A DNA stretch of 64,000 nucleotides from Methylophilus sp. 13 (lineage in GTDB: Bacteria > Pseudomonadota > Gammaproteobacteria > Burkholderiales > Methylophilaceae): positions 496,001-560,000 of the forward strand of contig NZ_JADKYR010000001.1 in NCBI RefSeq assembly GCF_015354335.1, given 5' to 3'. The notes below the pieces were generated by a model. That model did no database searches. It saw only the letters and a list, made by a program, of their open reading frames with translations, and was not told where the DNA came from. Positions 47,858-55,008 of this stretch are shown here, in pieces; positions within the stretch are counted from its first letter, which is position 1; every line of letters begins with the position of its first letter. The translations under genes were made by a program, and so were the position numbers.

Positions 47858-48658
47858 TCATTCGTCTGAACACTCAGCCAGGCAGGCCAATCCCTTTAAT
47901 ACCAGATTATCCACAATAATCGCCTGTGCTGACAATGCGTGCGGCAAATATCTGGCGATTAAATCTGCATCGCCGCCACTCATGAACAATAATGGCACAT
48001 GATCCAGTTGCTGGCACAAGCGCGCATGTTGGGCAGCTACCGAAGCAGCCAGCGTCTGCACGCAGCCCACCCACATGGCATGCTGGCTATTTTTCGCAAA
48101 GCTATCGGTAGCAGTTTCAAGGTCGGGATAGGCATAATCGAGTTGCGCCGCCCCTTGTTGCAAACTTTGCCACATCAGTCGCAAGCCAGGCTGGATACTG
48201 CCGCCAGCAAACATCGCCTGTACTTGTTTGAGCTCTTGCTTAACTTCTTGTTTAACTAGCAGCGCATCCATCGTCATTGCGGTACCCGCGCTGACGACCA
48301 ATGCTGATTGGCCCTCGCTACGCCATACCGCTAACAGGCTGCACCAGCGGTCGCTACCCAGTTGCGAAGGTTGACTGTAGCCGTTTTGCAAACCCAAGGC
48401 TGAAGAGGTGGCAACAATAGCTTGCAAACGTTGATCCCGCTGGGACAAGGCTTGCAGCCAGCGCTCGCCCGCCACATTGCTTAAATAGATTTGGCTCGCC
48501 TTAGCAATTGCGGCGTGCAAGGCTTGCGCCTGTGCGGTGCCCTCAAACCAGTATTGATTATCCAGGGTATTGATCTGCAGCGCTGTCGGCTGGCTCGATT
48601 GCTCTGGGCACCAGGCCCATTTGGTGCGGCTATTACCTGCATCAATCAACAGTTTCAT
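47858..48658 (-). CDS. coaX: Type III pantothenate kinase
   Basis: This 266-aa enzyme carries out the first step of coenzyme A synthesis. The ASKHA-fold nucleotide motif is LLIDAGNSRTKWAW, followed by LVVSAGTAMTMDALL and MFAGGSIQPGLRLMWQSL, all characteristic of CoaX rather than CoaA. Type III enzymes need a monovalent cation and are not feedback-inhibited by CoA. The start overlaps birA by 4 bp (ATGA), so translation is coupled; biotin and CoA metabolism are often linked this way. Confidence 0.94.
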   Translation of the reverse strand: MKLLIDAGNSRTKWAWCPEQSSQPTALQINTLDNQYWFEGTAQAQALHAAIAKASQIYLSNVAGERWLQALSQRDQRLQAIVATSSALGLQNGYSQPSQLGSDRWCSLLAVWRSEGQSALVVSAGTAMTMDALLVKQEVKQELKQVQAMFAGGSIQPGLRLMWQSLQQGAAQLDYAYPDLETATDSFAKNSQHAMWVGCVQTLAASVAAQHARLCQQLDHVPLLFMSGGDADLIARYLPHALSAQAIIVDNLVLKGLACLAECSDE

Positions 48659-49644
48659 GCCGCACTCCGCACGCTGATTTCGCCTGCGTTAAAGCGCTGA
48701 ATACCGGCAGCGGTTTCCACCAGCAAACTGCCCTCTTCAGCTACGCCAACCACGCGACCGGGAACCGACTGGCCATTGGCTAACAGCAGATTCACAGCTT
48801 GCTGCTCAAAAGCATGATACGCCGTCCACTCGGGCTGAAAATAGGCAAAACCATGCTCGGCAAACAGGCTTAAGTGTTGCGCCAACTGGTTCAAGCAGTG
48901 GCCGAGCAAGTGGTTAGGGTCTACAGGCGCACCCGCCAACTGATTTAGGCCCATCGCCGCCTGGTCAATCTGCTGTTGTAAATCGGCCTCCAATTCCAAA
49001 TTGAGGCCTATGCCGATCACGGCTGCACTTGGGCCTTCCATATCCCCTTGCAGCTCAATCAGAATCCCGCCCAACTTGTGCCAACTGCCCGCTTGCAACA
49101 CCAGCAAGTCATTCGGCCATTTTAAGCGCACGCTGGTTAAGCCCATCGTGTGCAACGCCCGTACTAAAGCCAAACCGACCACTAGGCTCAAGCCAGACAA
49201 GCCCGCCGCGCCACATTGAAAGCGCCAGAGCAATGAAAAAGTCAGGCTACCACCCAATTGAGAATGCCAGGAACGGCCGCGTCGACCGCGCCCGGCTGTC
49301 TGCATATGCGCCGCCACACAGGTCGCATGGGCAATACCGCGCGCACTCTCCTGCATTAAATAGCGGTTAGTAGAATCGACCTGCGCCAGCACTTGCACAT
49401 GAAACCAGGGCGCATACTCGCCACAGGCCTCGGTAATTTGATCCGCATCGAGCAAGGTCAGCGGCTTGGGCAAGCGATATCCGCGTCCACGGACTGAAAA
49501 CACCTTGATGCCTAGCTGCTCAGCGGATTGAATCGCGTTATATACCGTGGCGCGCGTGACGCCAAAACGCTGGGCCAAGTCTTCACCAGAGTGAAATTTA
49601 CCATCCGCCAGCACGGCCAGAATAGGAAATGCCAGCTTGTTCAT
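48655..49644 (-). CDS. birA: Biotin--[acetyl-CoA-carboxylase] ligase / biotin repressor
   Basis: This 329-aa bifunctional type has an N-terminal winged helix (GEDLAQRFGVTRATVYNAIQSAEQLG), a ligase domain with the biotinyl-AMP loop GRGRRGRSWHSQLGGSLTFS (about residue 120), LKWPNDLLV, and a C-terminal SH3-like domain (GRVVGVAEEGSLLVE). It biotinylates acetyl-CoA carboxylase, and the HTH suggests it can also repress biotin genes. It is divergent from glnS. Confidence 0.94.
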   Translation of the reverse strand: MNKLAFPILAVLADGKFHSGEDLAQRFGVTRATVYNAIQSAEQLGIKVFSVRGRGYRLPKPLTLLDADQITEACGEYAPWFHVQVLAQVDSTNRYLMQESARGIAHATCVAAHMQTAGRGRRGRSWHSQLGGSLTFSLLWRFQCGAAGLSGLSLVVGLALVRALHTMGLTSVRLKWPNDLLVLQAGSWHKLGGILIELQGDMEGPSAAVIGIGLNLELEADLQQQIDQAAMGLNQLAGAPVDPNHLLGHCLNQLAQHLSLFAEHGFAYFQPEWTAYHAFEQQAVNLLLANGQSVPGRVVGVAEEGSLLVETAAGIQRFNAGEISVRSAA

Positions 49645-49753
49645 AACAACCGGTGAGTGGCGATAATCATGCGTATATTCATAGCCCGAAGTGTAGCATA
49701 CCCGCCCTGTCAGGCCGGGCGATAAAAGCCCGAAACGCTCTGTATTAAGCGTT

Positions 49754-49781
49754 TTGGGTCAGGTCGCTAACCGTGTAAAAT
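49754..49781 (+). promoter_or_regulatory. Candidate promoter of glnS
   Basis: TTGGGT (49754-49759) and TAAAAT (49776-49781), spacer 16 bp, 30 bp before the glnS start. The -35 match is modest. Confidence 0.4.
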
Positions 49782-49811
49782 AAGCACACTTTAGCAACTT
49801 CAAGAACCGCC

Positions 49812-51593
49812 ATGTCTACACAAAAAGAACCGATCCCCGCCGCCTCCAATTTTATTCGTGCCATTATCGAAAAAGATCTGGCCGAGCACAAATATGCGAC
49901 TAAAAAGTGGGCAGGTAGCCCCGGTGATGCTGCACACCAATCTACAGGGCAGGTCGATTTTGCCAAAATCCGCACACGCTTTCCGCCAGAGCCTAACGGC
50001 TACCTGCACATTGGCCATGCCAAATCCATCTTTTTAAACTTTGGTCTGGCGCGTGATTACGGCGGCGTTTGCCATTTGCGCTTTGACGACACCAACCCGG
50101 AAAAAGAAAGCCAGGAATATGTAGACAGCATCTCTGACATGGTGCAATGGCTGGGCTTTGGCTGGGACAACGCCACGCCCAATGGCAGCAAAGAAAATAA
50201 CCTTTATTTTGCCTCGGATTATTTTGATGTCATGTACCAAGCCGCAGAAGCGCTGATTAGCAATGGTCACGCCTATGTCGACGAACAAACCGCCGAAGAG
50301 GTACGTATCAACCGTGGCACACTGACTGAGCCAGGTAAAGATTCGCCTTACCGCAACCGCAGCGTAGAAGACAACTTGCGTATTTTCCGTGAAATGCGCG
50401 ATGGCAAGCACCCAGATGGCAGCATGTTGTTGCGCGCCAAAATCGACATGGCCTCGCCCAACATCAATATGCGCGACCCGGCTATTTACCGCATTCGCCG
50501 CGCGCACCACCACAACACCGGTGACCAATGGTGCATCTACCCGATGTATACCTTCGCCCACCCGATTGAAGATGCACTGGAGCAAATCACCCACTCCATC
50601 TGCACGCTCGAGTTTGAAGATCAACGCCCATTTTATGACTGGCTGATGGCACGCCTGGTTGAAGCTGGCTTGCTGGCCAATCCGGTGCCTTACCAATATG
50701 AATTTGCACGCCTGAACCTGACCTATGTCGTGCTCTCCAAGCGCAAGCTGATTCAGTTAGTCGAAGAAAAACATGTCTCTGGCTGGGATGACCCACGCCT
50801 GCCAACGCTGGCCGGTGCTCGCCGTCGCGGTTACACGCCAGAAGGCTTTAAGCTGTTTACAGACCGTATCGGCGTCTCCAAGGCAGATTCCTGGATCGAC
50901 TACAGTATCCTCGAAGACTGCATGCGCGAAGTCCTTAACGAATCTGCCCCGCGCAAAATCGGCGTACTCGACCCGATCAAACTGGTGATTGATAATTACC
51001 CAGAAGGCCAAGACGAAGATTGCTACGCCCCTAACCACCCGCAAAACCCTGAGCTGGGCAAACGCGTGGTCAAACTCTCCAAAGAGCTGTGGATTGAGCG
51101 CGAAGACTTTATGGAAGAGCCCTCAAAAGGCTACTTCCGCCTGTTCCCCGGCAACATGGTGCGTTTGCGCTATGGTTATGTGGTCAAATGCCTGAGCTGT
51201 GAAAAAGATGCAGCTGGCAACGTCACCACCGTGCATTGCGAATACCTGCCAGACACCAAGTCCGGCACGCCGGGGGCTGATAGCGTCAAGGTCAAAGGCA
51301 ATATCCACTGGGTCAGCGCTAACCACGCTTACACTGCCGAAATCCGCCTGTATGACCGCCTGTTTAAAGACCCGCATCCAGGCAGCGGCGATAAAGACTT
51401 TTTAGAAGACATTAACCCGGATTCTGTCAAAGTCATCACCGCCCAGCTTGAGCAAAGCGCCCAGGAAGCCAACCCAGGTGACAGCTACCAGTTTGAGCGT
51501 CACGGCTATTTTGTCGCAGATCGCAAAGACAGCGTGGCAGGTAAGCCAGTGTTTAACAGAACGGTGACATTGAAGGATACTTGGCAGAAATAA
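49812..51593 (+). CDS. glnS: Glutaminyl-tRNA synthetase
   Basis: This 593-aa class I synthetase charges tRNA-Gln directly, so the transamidation route is not required for Gln. The HIGH motif is [20 protein letters not shown] (about residue 60) and the KMSKS-type motif is [27 protein letters not shown]. The C-terminal anticodon-binding beta-barrels are intact ([25 protein letters not shown]). Its stop shares one base with the next start (TAATG), coupling it to an antitoxin-like gene that is probably an acquired neighbour. Confidence 0.97.
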   Translation: MSTQKEPIPAASNFIRAIIEKDLAEHKYATKKWAGSPGDAAHQSTGQVDFAKIRTRFPPEPNGYLHIGHAKSIFLNFGLARDYGGVCHLRFDDTNPEKESQEYVDSISDMVQWLGFGWDNATPNGSKENNLYFASDYFDVMYQAAEALISNGHAYVDEQTAEEVRINRGTLTEPGKDSPYRNRSVEDNLRIFREMRDGKHPDGSMLLRAKIDMASPNINMRDPAIYRIRRAHHHNTGDQWCIYPMYTFAHPIEDALEQITHSICTLEFEDQRPFYDWLMARLVEAGLLANPVPYQYEFARLNLTYVVLSKRKLIQLVEEKHVSGWDDPRLPTLAGARRRGYTPEGFKLFTDRIGVSKADSWIDYSILEDCMREVLNESAPRKIGVLDPIKLVIDNYPEGQDEDCYAPNHPQNPELGKRVVKLSKELWIEREDFMEEPSKGYFRLFPGNMVRLRYGYVVKCLSCEKDAAGNVTTVHCEYLPDTKSGTPGADSVKVKGNIHWVSANHAYTAEIRLYDRLFKDPHPGSGDKDFLEDINPDSVKVITAQLEQSAQEANPGDSYQFERHGYFVADRKDSVAGKPVFNRTVTLKDTWQK

Positions 51594-51769
51594 TGGATAA
51601 GAGCCACGCCGATCATTCATCTTTGACTGATAATCGGGAACTCAGCTTGGATGAGCAAGCGTGGCTAACTATTTCCAAGCAACGTCTGGATGACATCCTT
51701 TCCAACAAAGTAAAAACCATCCCAGCCGAAGTCGTTTTTGAAAGAATTGACCAACTTCTAGGCCGATGA
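51593..51769 (+). CDS. Small antitoxin-like protein of a zeta-type toxin pair
   Basis: This 58-aa intact frame ([18 protein letters not shown]...) contains a helical segment [20 protein letters not shown] and ends [12 protein letters not shown]. It overlaps the start of the toxin remnant by 4 bp (ATGA), the arrangement of two-gene toxin-antitoxin operons, and starts within the glnS stop. I do not recognise a named antitoxin family; the call rests on size, coupling and the downstream kinase-like toxin. The toxin is broken, so the antitoxin may be without a target. Confidence 0.6.
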   Translation: MDKSHADHSSLTDNRELSLDEQAWLTISKQRLDDILSNKVKTIPAEVVFERIDQLLGR

Positions 51770-52193
51770 AAAAAGTCATCATTATTGCAGGTCCAAACGG
51801 CGCAGGAAAAACTACCTTTGCCTGTGAATACTTGCCTAATGAGGCCAATTGTCCAATCTTGCCGACCTGATTGCTGCTGGGTTGGCGCTCCCCGACCCCT
51901 AAAACGACTGCTGATGGCCACAATACCCCAGCCCTACCAGTAAGCGTAGACTCAAAACAGGTTTAAAAAAACTTACATCAGCTTTACAGCGCTCTATCAA
52001 ATTCATGGTCTTTGTATGACAATTCAGCCAATGAACCTAAATTACTCTCACGAGGCGTAAATCTATGACTGAAAAAGAAAAGTTGATAGAAAAAAGTTTG
52101 AGGCCATTGATCAAGCCCTACGTCGCGCAGCTCAAAGCTGCAAAAACGCTAGCAGAGCAAACTGGTATACATTATGTAGTTACTAAAAAATAA
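51766..52193 (+). pseudogene. Degraded zeta-toxin-like AAA kinase
   Basis: The frame at 51766 reads [19 protein letters not shown] (Walker A) and stops after 34 codons. A frame shift near 51860 restores [13 protein letters not shown], then a stop at 51900. After an apparent internal deletion, fragments in changing frames give KRRLKTGLKKL (51942 on), WSLYDNSANEPKLLSRG (52006 on) and finally KAAKTLAEQTGIHYVV (up to 52193). These are the order and wording of the C-terminal half of chromosomal zeta-like toxins (RRY..G...LY, YDNS..P.LL). Multiple frameshifts plus a deletion mean it cannot be functional. The 42-codon open frame at 52065-52193 is taken as part of this remnant. Confidence 0.75.
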
Positions 52194-52219
52194 GGATGAT
52201 AGCCTGCAACAACATGTCC

Positions 52220-52232
52220 TTAATTACTAAAG
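52220..52232 (+). repeat. Direct repeat flanking the KAP gene, left copy
   Basis: TTAATTACTAAAG; the partner at 54137-54149 differs at one of 13 positions. It lies 42 bp before the KAP start codon. Chance is possible in AT-rich DNA. Confidence 0.35.
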
Positions 52233-52274
52233 AATAATTTAAGCTAACTGTAAGTTCATCCGCGCTAATCGTCT

Positions 52275-54140
52275 ATGCTCTCTCACAACCAAAAAATCTT
52301 TGAATTTCTCGAATACTATTGTCAGCTATCTGAATCACCTCAGTATGCTGTGCTTTTAAAAGGTGCTTGGGGTAGTGGAAAAACTCAATTTATCAATCAA
52401 TTTATTGAGAAAAGAAATAGTCAATCTCTCAAAAGTCTTTTAGTGAGTACCTATGGTATGTCCTCTTTTAAGGATATAGAGGATGAATTTTTCAGATTAC
52501 TCCACCCTAAATTATCTTCAAAAAAAGCAGTCCTCGCTGGCAAAGTTGTGAAAGGCTTTTTAAAGGGTGCCTTAAAGATCGACTTGAATAATGACGGTAG
52601 AGAGGATGGAACTATATCTCCCACCATACCTGATATTAATTTGCCAGATTATCTTACAAACTTAGAAGACTTTGTAATTGTTTTCGATGATTTAGAGCGA
52701 AGTAATATCAACATTCTTAAGCTTTTTGGCTACATAAATCATCTCGTTGAACATGGTGGTCACAAAGTTATTCTGATTGCTAATGAGGATGAAATCAGGA
52801 GTGAAGAGCAAATTAACAAAGATGATATCTCTTACCAGAGGGCTAAGGAAAAGTTAATTGGTAAAACTTTCGAACTACAACCAGAAACTGATATCGCTTT
52901 AAAAGCTTTCATTGATAAATATCCAGAGAATCAAAAAGAAATATTTACAAGACTCACGCCTGAAATTGTAAGAATATATAACCAGTCGCTTTATCAGAAC
53001 TTGAGGCATATAAGACAAGCCCTTGATGATTTTTTGAGACTACTCAATTCTCTTCCTGAGAATTTAAAAAGCCATAATGATTTAATTCAAGCTTTGTTGA
53101 CGAACTATCTGATATTTAGTTTTGAAATAAAAAGCGGGCATTTAAAACCAGCTCAATTAAGAAAACTAACCATGAGCGATTGGGTTTCTTTTATGAATGG
53201 CAAAGGAACTGAAGATCCGGAACAACCAATCTCAATAATTACCAAAAAATATCCTGACTTTTCTTTGTATGACCTTGTACTGAGTCTTGAACTATGGGAA
53301 CAACTTTTTGAAAAAGGCATTTTCGATACAGAAAAACTAATATCTGAAGTTGAAAATAGTAAGTATTTTTTTACAGAAGATACTCCAACCTGGAAAAAGC
53401 TTTGGTATGCCTATGAACTCACTGATGAGGAAATCAAAAGCTATCTTGACATCGTTCACGAGGAGTTTGTGTCATTTAAGCATCATGAAGTTGAGGTTTT
53501 TTTACATATTTTTGGCAATCTATTATTTTTGTCTGAATGCAAAATATATCCAAAATCAAGAGCTCAGATTCTTAAACTTGGGAAGAAATATATTGATCAT
53601 TTGAAAAAGAATAATTTATTAGCTATTCAAGCTGATAATTTAAAAAGTCATTTCGCTCAAGAGTCCTCCCATAACCTAGGGTATCAGGAAAGAGACTCCG
53701 CAGAATTCAAAGAAATATACGAGTACTTAATCGAAAAAATTAACCAAGCTGTACTTGATGACTATCCACAAGTTGCAAATTATTTACTTGATCTAATGAG
53801 CAGCGATAATTTTAAATTTTGCCAACACCTTCAATTAAACAATGATAAAGATAATCTTTATTACAAAATTCCAATCCTAATTTACATTGATCCTCGGAGG
53901 TTTGCTAACAAATTCATTTCCTTATCTCAAAGGAATAAATGGAATATTGAAAGTTTACTAAAGAATAGATATGGATTCGTAGACTTCAATCAGGAGTTAA
54001 AAGACGAAGCCGACTGGCTGGTAAAGGTCGCCAGAATTTTTACTACTGAAGCAAATAAACATCCTAAGACTATGAAGAAAAGAAATTTATTGATAGCCGC
54101 ACAAACTTTTAAAGCTGCTGCAGAACATCTAAGAAATTAA
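52275..54140 (+). CDS. KAP-type P-loop NTPase, solitary and AT-rich
   Basis: This 621-aa protein has Walker A GAWGSGKT (G30-T37), a Walker B FDDLE (D138, D139) preceded by DFVIV, and a sensor-like KVILIANEDE. This is the KAP family pattern (STAND/AAA+-related). The usual transmembrane pair between the Walker motifs is reduced to a weakly hydrophobic stretch (AVLAGKVVKGFLKGALKI). Residues 250-621 are helical and match nothing I know. GC is far lower than in neighbours: 13 G/C in 60 bases at 53581-53640 against 29 in 60 at 50161-50220 (glnS). It sits between a toxin-antitoxin relic and a core gene. KAP proteins occur in phage-defence contexts, so defence is plausible but unproven. Confidence 0.8.
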   Translation: MLSHNQKIFEFLEYYCQLSESPQYAVLLKGAWGSGKTQFINQFIEKRNSQSLKSLLVSTYGMSSFKDIEDEFFRLLHPKLSSKKAVLAGKVVKGFLKGALKIDLNNDGREDGTISPTIPDINLPDYLTNLEDFVIVFDDLERSNINILKLFGYINHLVEHGGHKVILIANEDEIRSEEQINKDDISYQRAKEKLIGKTFELQPETDIALKAFIDKYPENQKEIFTRLTPEIVRIYNQSLYQNLRHIRQALDDFLRLLNSLPENLKSHNDLIQALLTNYLIFSFEIKSGHLKPAQLRKLTMSDWVSFMNGKGTEDPEQPISIITKKYPDFSLYDLVLSLELWEQLFEKGIFDTEKLISEVENSKYFFTEDTPTWKKLWYAYELTDEEIKSYLDIVHEEFVSFKHHEVEVFLHIFGNLLFLSECKIYPKSRAQILKLGKKYIDHLKKNNLLAIQADNLKSHFAQESSHNLGYQERDSAEFKEIYEYLIEKINQAVLDDYPQVANYLLDLMSSDNFKFCQHLQLNNDKDNLYYKIPILIYIDPRRFANKFISLSQRNKWNIESLLKNRYGFVDFNQELKDEADWLVKVARIFTTEANKHPKTMKKRNLLIAAQTFKAAAEHLRN

Positions 54141-54149
54141 TTACAAAAG
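54137..54149 (+). repeat. Direct repeat flanking the KAP gene, right copy
   Basis: TTAATTACAAAAG overlaps the KAP stop codon and matches the left copy at 52220-52232 in 12 of 13 positions. Together they bracket the AT-rich gene almost exactly. Confidence 0.35.
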
Positions 54150-54155
54150 CATAAA

Positions 54156-54707
54156 ATGAATCTTGAGTTAAAAAATTCAAATCGGTTACTAAACCACGGC
54201 CCTACAACCATCATCACCTCCGCCCATGCAGACAAACGAGACATCATGGCCGCCGCCTGGGTCTGCGCTTTAGACTTTAATCCACCCAAAGTCACCGTCG
54301 TCATTGATAGCAAAACCTACACCCGCGAACTGATGGAAGCGGAAGGGACTTTTGCCATCAACCTGCCCTGCGTCAAGCAAATCGAGATGGTAAAAAAGGT
54401 GGGGAGTATCAGCGGCCGTGATTTGCCAGGCGCAGACAAGTTTTCTGAATACGGCATTGAAACCTTTGCTGCAGACAAGATCAGCGCGCCACTGGTGAAG
54501 GATTGCGTGGCGTGGCTGGAATGCAAAATCATCCCCGAGCCGCATAACCAGAACACTTACGATTTGTTTATTGCTGAAGTGATCGCGGCGCATGCTGATG
54601 AGCGTGTATTTTCTGACGGCCGCTGGCATTTTGAAGGGCATGACGAGTTACGCACCATCCACCATATTGCTGGCGGCGTATTCTTTGCCACGGGCCAAGC
54701 CTACTAG
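54156..54707 (+). CDS. Flavin reductase family protein (FMN-binding split barrel)
   Basis: This 183-aa protein has the flavin reductase-like pattern: TTIITSAHADKRDIMAAAWVCALDFNPPKVTVVI (binding of FMN phosphate and isoalloxazine), FAINLPCVKQIEMV and a C-terminal IHHIAGGVFFATGQAY. Related proteins reduce or bind FMN for monooxygenases, but many stand alone. The first ten codons are AT-rich like the preceding KAP gene and the rest has core composition, so the insert may end at this start. No good ribosome-binding site is seen. A terminator follows. Confidence 0.82.
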   Translation: MNLELKNSNRLLNHGPTTIITSAHADKRDIMAAAWVCALDFNPPKVTVVIDSKTYTRELMEAEGTFAINLPCVKQIEMVKKVGSISGRDLPGADKFSEYGIETFAADKISAPLVKDCVAWLECKIIPEPHNQNTYDLFIAEVIAAHADERVFSDGRWHFEGHDELRTIHHIAGGVFFATGQAY

Positions 54708-54729
54708 CTTCTAACTCATGCAAAAAATC

Positions 54730-54757
54730 AGCCCTGCCCTGTTGGTCAGGGCTTTTT
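54730..54757 (+). terminator. Intrinsic terminator after the flavin reductase gene
   Basis: AGCCCTG / CAGGGCT stem with a 10-nt loop, followed by TTTTTAT. Confidence 0.75.
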
Positions 54758-54796
54758 TATTGCCTGCAATCTTGTTAAAAGTGGAAACTTTTTATT

Positions 54797-54816
54797 TTAA
54801 ATTGATGTCAATTTAA
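54797..54816. promoter_or_regulatory. 20-bp palindrome upstream of the sucrose genes
   Basis: TTAAATTGA-TG-TCAATTTAA has perfect 9-bp arms around a 2-bp centre, about 10 bp upstream of a possible -35 of the sps promoter. Its shape suits a MarR- or LacI-type dimer. Neither regulator is encoded here. Confidence 0.5.
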
Positions 54817-55008
54817 TAGCCTGTAGTTGAAATAGGGGTATTACAGGCCTGATATCCCGCTTATTTCCCTTGCGGAAAACATGGATGCGAGCAGCATCTT
54901 TCAATCTAATGGACGTGAAGTCCTGCAGCATTTTTCATCATGATCAATTGCAGTTGCCAGGCCTGAGGTGCAATTGCCTTGCTTTGTGGTGAGCCAGTGG
55001 AGGTACAC

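Larger units (their letters stand above)
54708..55008 (+). promoter_or_regulatory. Terminator and regulatory leader before sps
   Basis: 301 bp without a credible gene. It begins with the flavin reductase terminator, then a 20-bp palindrome (54797-54816), then a possible promoter TTGAAA (54827-54832)/TGATAT (54850-54855) at 17-bp spacing with a weak -10. A 20-codon frame at 54881 is not supported. The ribosome-binding site GGAGG lies just before the sps ATG. The leader of about 150 nt contains repeated GCAATTGC/GCAGTTGCC words but no riboswitch I recognise. Confidence 0.45.

Noticed and set aside
49733-49754. AAACGCT/AGCGTTT hairpin before glnS considered as a terminator.
   Set aside because: Seven-base stem with an 8-nt loop, no T-run, located upstream of glnS and not downstream of any converging gene.
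52065-52193. A 42-aa open frame that could be an independent small gene.
   Set aside because: Its C-terminal part continues the zeta-toxin remnant in order, and the sequence just upstream carries YDNS..LL of the same toxin in another frame, so it is better read as pseudogene debris.
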